Source: Paraglomus occultum (taxonomy: Eukaryota; Glomeromycota; Glomeromycetes; Paraglomerales; Paraglomeraceae). From it: a stretch of 37,385 nucleotides of DNA. The position numbers and the translations under genes are program-made. Position 1 is the stretch's first letter; each line of letters opens with the position of its first letter. Shown here piece by piece: positions 32,548-37,385 of the stretch. The DNA lies in contig CAJVPJ010000177.1 of the NCBI GenBank assembly GCA_910592205.1, positions 1 through 37,385 on the forward strand, given 5' to 3'. Below the pieces are notes generated by a model that was not told where the DNA came from, searched no databases, and was given only the letters and a program-made list of their open reading frames with translations.

Positions 32548-33063
32548 ATGGCCGGTGTTAATAACCAAACGATTCACGACAATTATACACCCAGCAATCC
32601 ATCTGATCAGGAATATTATATTAATATGAACCCTAATTATACTTACTATTACGATCATCCTTGGAATCAGTTGCACGGTACAAACCCGGATTACGCAAAC
32701 AGTGGTCTTCTATTAAATCAAACAGTTAATAGAGGCTCCAATGGCATCTCTCTCCAACCTCCAAACCAACTCTTTTTCCCCGGTACTCACAGTAATAATA
32801 ACGTTTTCACGAGCGAAAATGAACCGTTTTACAACCCGCCCTCCGGATACGTTGGAAACAATGAAAATCTTGTCAACAGTTCAATTCCTCCGACGAACTG
32901 CAATTCGAGTAATACAGTTCACCCTTCGCAAATGTTGGCTCAATCACCACCTGCGCCTACTTATCCAAACAACGCTACCGACACGGTGCCGAACGCCGGT
33001 TGCGTGATAATTATTATGAAAGCAAATATTAACTTGGAAAGACTACTGTCGTTTATTCAGTAA
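32548..33063 (+). CDS. NSP family protein D (unknown function)
   Basis: Single-exon, 171-residue protein, clearly paralogous to E (both start MAGVNxQxIHDxY). It has an N-terminal Tyr/Asn/Pro-rich half, then SENEPFYNPP and GYVGNNENLVNSS (99-113), a Cys/Asn/Ser patch, a Pro-rich linker (SPPAPTYPNN) and the family motif CVIIIMKANINLERLLSFIQ at 152-171, where the protein ends. The stop directly after the motif shows that the longer tails of A, B, C and E are not essential to the family. No signal peptide, membrane span or catalytic motif. Part of a divergent pair with the HMG gene, start codons 2.4 kb apart. Confidence 0.72.
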   Translation: MAGVNNQTIHDNYTPSNPSDQEYYINMNPNYTYYYDHPWNQLHGTNPDYANSGLLLNQTVNRGSNGISLQPPNQLFFPGTHSNNNVFTSENEPFYNPPSGYVGNNENLVNSSIPPTNCNSSNTVHPSQMLAQSPPAPTYPNNATDTVPNAGCVIIIMKANINLERLLSFIQ

Positions 33064-33729
33064 TGTGAGGGGAAGAAAGGTGCTTTGAGTGGGTAACAAA
33101 AGTCTGCCATGCATGGCATGTTATTTATTTTAACCCTTCATGTATTCGTTTGCTCTTTCACATTTCGTTAATGTAAGACTTTATTGTGCCCTTTTACATC
33201 TCAATTTGATCGATAAATTTTGTGACAATTACCAAAATATTCGCCTGGCGCATTCGTCAAAGTGGGATTACTCTTGATAATACACCTCTATATTCGCAGC
33301 CACATAAACAATCGTATTCTAGCATTTCTTGAAAGAGCATTATTTTCACAATTCTATTCCGTAGATCGATGGTATGCTGTCCTGCTAACTTTGTACAACA
33401 AGAAATTATTCGAAAACTTAATCTTTGCCGGTTAGAGTTTAACAAACTAACCCTCTACCAAAACTCATGCAATAAGTCAAGAGTATTAGCGAAAATTTAG
33501 CGTTTATAATACTTTTATCCCCATGAAATACAATAATACGATTAATCAAACGTCTTATGCCTCCTTATTAGTTCCTACCTAACTTAGATTATACATATAT
33601 TTTATCATATCTAAAATGCATAAACTGGATTAAGCTTATCGTATTATTGAATACAAAAAGTCATTTGAACCAGAAATTATACAAGTATTCACGCTACTAT
33701 CATTGACACAACAGCAATCATTTACTCTG
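33064..33729. other. No gene; 3' flank of NSP gene D
   Basis: AT-rich DNA with a short palindromic patch GCCATGCATGGC near 33107. No conserved open frame. Confidence 0.5.
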
Positions 33730-33734
33730 TACAT

Positions 33735-34155
33735 CTATCTACGTTTTGAATAGTACTGCACGATTGGTATCTCTGATAATTCCGTGCGCGTCATGAACTC
33801 TATTATTTCGACGGCCCACAAAACATTATATTTCCGAACGAGAATTTCTCATTCCCTTCCTCTGTTTAGTTTTTCTCTGTCGGTCTATAACCATAACCGG
33901 GAAAGGTCGCTCTTGGGACGGACGCCAAAGTATTCTTTGACCAATATTCGACACCTGGTGTCGTTGTATGGAATTGTGATCGTAGTCGGCCTTTGAGATC
34001 TCTATGAAAAAGAACAAACGAATTCGGAGGACGAGAAAACTTTTGCGTTGCTGGTTGAGAAGAACGTCAAGGTCTCGACAGTAAGAAATTGATTTCAAAC
34101 AGTGCAGTGCGATGGATGTATTCGTGCAAGTTGGGTCTGTGTGTGATGAAGACAT
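33735..34155 (-). pseudogene. HMG-box pseudogene, duplicate of the 29452-30126 gene
   Basis: The start (MSSSHTDPTCTNTSI) and pre-box trace (LDVLLNQQ) align with the intact gene. The box is scrambled: the reading frame shifts, so that SKADYDHNS here matches an out-of-frame reading of the intact copy (SQADYAHNS), and the helix 2-3 region with its Trp is largely lost. After a stop, RRNNRVH and downstream residues (NRAVLFKT frame) line up with the tail of the intact gene. About 150 bases of the box region are missing or altered, so no functional HMG protein can result. Confidence 0.75.
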
Positions 34156-36265
34156 GTTATGAGATTTTTGTCAGATGACGAAAGCATGAAATCAGTGAAC
34201 AGTAATATACCGTTGCATGCAAATCGTATGTGACACTAAACATAAGGGGTTAAACCCTGCATAATGCATTCTCAAATAACATGTATAAAATAACTACATC
34301 AAAATCGCGTGACCTTGCCATCGTTAAAAAAAATATTATTAACGACGGAATCTTGAACATTTGCACTTTGATTGAATCTTGAAATTTTGCCTTTGCCTGA
34401 ATCTCGAAATGCCTTCAACATCCGTAGCCACATGCTCAGTCCACTCAAACTATCTATGGAAAGAAAGCACGCATATATAGTCGTCTTACTCAGCGTTGAA
34501 GTCAGGTCAGGTCACATACGAAGGTAGCAACGTCGAGGTGGTAACAAAGTCGCAGAAAGGAGCGTGGAATTACAAAATACTTGCAAATTTACCGCACTCC
34601 TCCGGTGTAAAAAGAAAGCTATTCAGACGTAGCGTTTGAATGCATCAAGTACAATCGCCTCGTTGTTCGCTTCTTGTCATCTGTCATTGCGCATATACAT
34701 CTCCTTGCACTTTTTTACATTCTTTGCCATCCTCCTTTACTCTCTGCACTTTGTCAATTTACCAAATGAACCATTCTTTGGCCTACTTTTCATCGCATCA
34801 ACGTTAGGCATAGCATACTACAAAATATCATTCCTTCACTATATACACCCGTCATTGATTCGAAGAATAAGGTAAATTTACAGTCGTCTTTTGGATCTGT
34901 TTAGTCAAATGCCGGTCTGGAGAGTGCAGACATGGAAATTAGTCGTCTACTCATAAATTGTTTGGTATGAATAATAACGTCTTAGAGATTCTTCGTATAA
35001 TTTAACTAGTACGCAATTTAATCGTTTGCGTTCATAGCATAATTTTTACGGGCAAACATGAACTATTCTTCAGTGATAAGAATATCAGAACCTCATAAGC
35101 AATAATGGTCTCGTCACCATGTGGAAGGACATTCTGTGTCTCTAGGAATATTATGCCTCCCTTCCCGAAGATGTGCAGTACTCATAATCCAACAGAGGCC
35201 GGCTGTACCATAAGTCGACGATGAAATTAAAAGACACTGATTCTACATTTAATATCACACTTTGCGAAATTTTGTTGCCAGCTTGAGCTTTTGAGGTTGA
35301 AAGAATTATCTGGCAATTATGCAGTTGTCAAAACTTGACCGTGCATTGTCGAATTTACGTGAACAAGGTTTTATAGAAGATCGTTTGAAAAACCAAAGAC
35401 GCGGTAATGACTTGTCTCCCATTTATGACATCTACGGAACACCGCCCACAATGGCTGCGTGCTTTTTACCTTATCAATGATAAACGTCAAGGACGAGGAA
35501 TTGTATCAAATGCCCTGGTCGGTTAGTCAAGACGTAAGAGTTCTAATTCTTGTGTTTAGAGCAAACTTCAACCAGACTCTCTAATTATACCAACCGGATG
35601 AAATCGATTCTCAATCTCACCAAGTCTCTGCAACCCGAACATAGCTAACTGAGTATCACTAAAGGGGCATTGTGCATTAGAGATTAGACAATGATAGAAG
35701 TTGCTAGTTTGCAAGTATACTTCATTCGTTCTTAGTCTACGTACGGTTAAAGTGACCGTCAACATGTCTTGCAACCAATTCGGTATCTACAATCTTAGGA
35801 ATAAGTACCTTGTTAATCAGTATGACACCATCTATATGGATACATAGATTTGTTTTACAAATATAACTTTGAATGAAATTAATTAAAACCATGTGTTTTA
35901 TTTAGATGAGTTTATCAAAACACAAGTCCAGCGAGACGCTGATAAATAAGCACGAAAATAGCAGTTACCTGCAAGAGACAGCCAGTAGCATTTCTCTTGT
36001 GTCACGTACGGGTAATTCCTTTAATACTAATAGTTAATTAAAGTTAATGTTAACACAAATAAACGTGTACATGGATTTGACCCATTCCACGTGGCGAAAA
36101 TGAACAGTTACCTGTCCTGGAATCACGCATATTTTTGTCTTTTTGAAAGAATTTTGCTCAATAGAGCAATTTGTGCAACTTATGAACAATAGTTAGTGAA
36201 TTGATAATAAAGCCATTATAGCTTATGGCTCATTGGCACATACTTACAATAAATGACATACCGGG

Positions 36266-36275
36266 TATATAAAAA
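36266..36275 (+). promoter_or_regulatory. TATA box of NSP gene E
   Basis: TATATAAAAA lies 74 bases before the start codon of gene E, at the same relative position as the TATA box of gene D. Confidence 0.5.
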
Positions 36276-36348
36276 CACAAAATCAGTCTACGTCTATCTG
36301 ATCTTCACCTACCCGACGCCGTTTGCCTTCTATCGTTTTACAGCCGAT

Positions 36349-36885
36349 ATGGCCGGTGTTAATGACCAAGCGATTCACGATAGCTATATATCCAGCAATC
36401 CGTCTTATTATATGATCCCTAATTACACTCACTATTATAGTCCTCCTTGTGATCAGAGGTACAGCACAGCCCCGTATTACGCAGACAGTAGTCCAACAGT
36501 TAATGGAGGCTTCAATGGAACCTCTCTCCAACCTCTCAACCAAGTTTTCCCCTCTTCCAACCCCGCGCCTCACGTCAATAATAACATCCCCTCGAGCGAA
36601 AATGAACCGTTCTGTAACCCGCCCCACAAATACGTCGGAAACAATGAAAATCCTGTCAACAGTTCAATTCCTGCGACGAACTGCAATTCGAGTAATACAG
36701 TTCACTCTCCGTTTATTTATCAAACGTTGGCTCAAACACCATCTGCGCCTACTTATCCAAACAACGCTAACGACACGGTGCCGAACGCCGGATGCGTGAT
36801 AATTATTATGAATGCAAATATTAATTTGGAAAGGCTACTGTCTTCAATAACGAAGCAACGCTATACATGTAATTATTTATTTTAG
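36349..36885 (+). CDS. NSP family protein E (unknown function)
   Basis: Single-exon, 178-residue paralogue of D. Blocks in order: MAGVNDQAIHDSY start, Tyr/Pro-rich half, SENEPFCNPP, KYVGNNENPVNSS (94-106), CNSSNTVHS, Pro-rich linker (TPSAPTYPNNAND) and the motif CVIIIMNANINLERLLSSIT at 149-168 with Asn replacing the usual Lys, then a ten-residue tail. The frame opens 32 codons further upstream, but those codons overlap the TATA box and the leader shared with D, so the start is set at the common MAGVN. The HMG partner on its left is dead while this frame stays open, so E does not depend on that copy. Confidence 0.7.
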   Translation: MAGVNDQAIHDSYISSNPSYYMIPNYTHYYSPPCDQRYSTAPYYADSSPTVNGGFNGTSLQPLNQVFPSSNPAPHVNNNIPSSENEPFCNPPHKYVGNNENPVNSSIPATNCNSSNTVHSPFIYQTLAQTPSAPTYPNNANDTVPNAGCVIIIMNANINLERLLSSITKQRYTCNYLF

Positions 36886-37289
36886 CTTCTTCCCTATATC
36901 AGATGTGTTATTAGTCAATCTCGGGTTTCCACTTCATATTGACGACAATTCTCTGGTTTTTAGGACTTTCATTGCTTCTGCTAAGACTTGCTTTTGCAAT
37001 TCTAATTCAATAAATTTTGTGACGCAGTTGCCTCTGCTTGCATTCTTTTTATTATCGAATCAAAAATGACAAGATTATGGTCATTACATCTCATCTCTTG
37101 GCAAGAATTTAGCACTCGTCAAAGTATCCGATTGTCCGAACACATGGGTGCTGCCTTATTTAGACATCTTCACACGGTCCATCCAATCCGCTGCAATATA
37201 GCTAGGCATACCGCTTTTATATGTAAATAGATAAAACAGGCTTTAGCGAGCACCCTGCTGTGATTATAAGCTCCTCGCAATCCACTAGA
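36886..37289. other. No complete gene; possible minus-strand exon fragment
   Basis: A short minus-strand frame at about 36937-37020 reads KFIELELQKQVLAEAMKVLK, a helical, protein-like stretch, before a stop. It might be a last exon or fragment linked to the ankyrin piece to its right, but I cannot connect them with convincing splice sites. Confidence 0.3.
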
Positions 37290-37384
37290 CATCTTTTATG
37301 CATTCAATATGACCTTCCCATGCGGCATAATAAATCGGAGTATTGCCCAATTCATCCGTTATATTCACCTGGCATCCAGCATTC
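37290..37384 (-). CDS. Ankyrin-repeat protein, partial (runs off the window)
   Basis: Entering from the right edge, the minus strand encodes NAGCQVNITDELGNTPIYYAA followed by WEGHIECIKDV and a TAG stop. DxxGNTPIYYAAWEGHIECIK is a clear ankyrin repeat (the usual D..G.TPLh.Aa..GH.e.vk..L). The next repeat residues (LLL) are missing, so the piece is either an exon ending just before the TAG or a truncated copy. The wording TPIYYAAWEGH recalls the ankyrin block of fungal PHO81/NUC-2 phosphate regulators, but that is a weak impression and I leave the symbol blank. Confidence 0.55.
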
Positions 37385-37385
37385 A

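Larger units (their letters stand above)
33730..36348. repeat. Segmental duplication 2, copy 2 (HMG pseudogene + spacer + NSP gene E leader)
   Basis: Second copy of 29450-32547, diverged by many indels. The spacer 34156-36265 carries no conserved frame relative to copy 1, and no gene is called. A 79-codon frame at 34636-34875 and a 68-codon minus frame at 35568-35774 are not preserved in copy 1. Confidence 0.75.

Noticed and set aside
36283-36799. Overlapping frames on both strands across gene E (minus 36283-36627, plus 36449-36799), and similar ones over genes B and D
   Set aside because: They are out-of-frame or antisense readings of the NSP genes; the family motif and paralogue conservation fix the real frame.

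Overview
The window looks like nuclear DNA of a filamentous fungus, most likely an arbuscular mycorrhizal fungus (Glomeromycotina, Rhizophagus/Glomus-like). The evidence is an AT-rich base composition, short spliceosomal introns with GTAAGT or GTATGT donors, long gene-poor stretches with many decayed transposon remnants, a MATA-HMG-type HMG-box gene, and a decayed multi-exon gene whose segments I recall, without a search, as a lineage-specific glomeromycete family. The genus is an inference.

Layout. 1-4.5 kb: no confident gene; a G-rich tract (2007-2058), a 3'-5' exonuclease-like fragment on the minus strand (2777-2959) and weak membrane-protein exon candidates (3138-3632). 4.68-7.94 kb: the one clear housekeeping gene, a six-exon KHA1-like K+/H+ antiporter of 867 residues. 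7.9-10.6 kb: no gene seen. 10.65-13.55 kb, minus strand: a roughly 11-exon gene of unknown function broken by two in-frame stops and two apparent frameshifts, with a GC-rich first intron. 13.84-14.58 kb: two MITE-like inverted-repeat elements, each bounded by TA.

15-37 kb is the unusual part. Two successive segmental duplications carry five single-exon genes of one small-protein family (called NSP here: Asn/Ser/Pro/Tyr-rich, 165-178 residues), all on the plus strand, at 18805, 25359, 27790, 32548 and 36349. All end in or near a conserved 20-residue hydrophobic-plus-amphipathic motif of the form C-(I/V/M)-I-I/M-x-M-K-A-(D/N)-x-x-L-(D/E)-R-L-L-S. Genes A and B lie in a rearranged tandem duplication (about 14969-20325 and 20331-26700), each copy led by a dead pogo/Tigger-like transposon. 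Genes D and E lie in a second duplication (about 29450-32550 and 33730-36350) in which each NSP gene faces away from an HMG-box gene; the first HMG gene is open and the second is a pseudogene. A TATA-bearing sequence module recurs upstream of A and C and forms an exact 90-bp tandem array upstream of B, where a roughly 1.7-kb insertion now separates array and gene.

Taken together, the right half is an expanding, lineage-specific gene cluster mixing HMG-box regulators, a small disordered protein family and repeated promoter-like modules. What the NSP proteins do is unknown; a role with the HMG proteins is a hypothesis from neighbourhood and a weak motif resemblance only. The window ends inside an ankyrin-repeat coding fragment on the minus strand.
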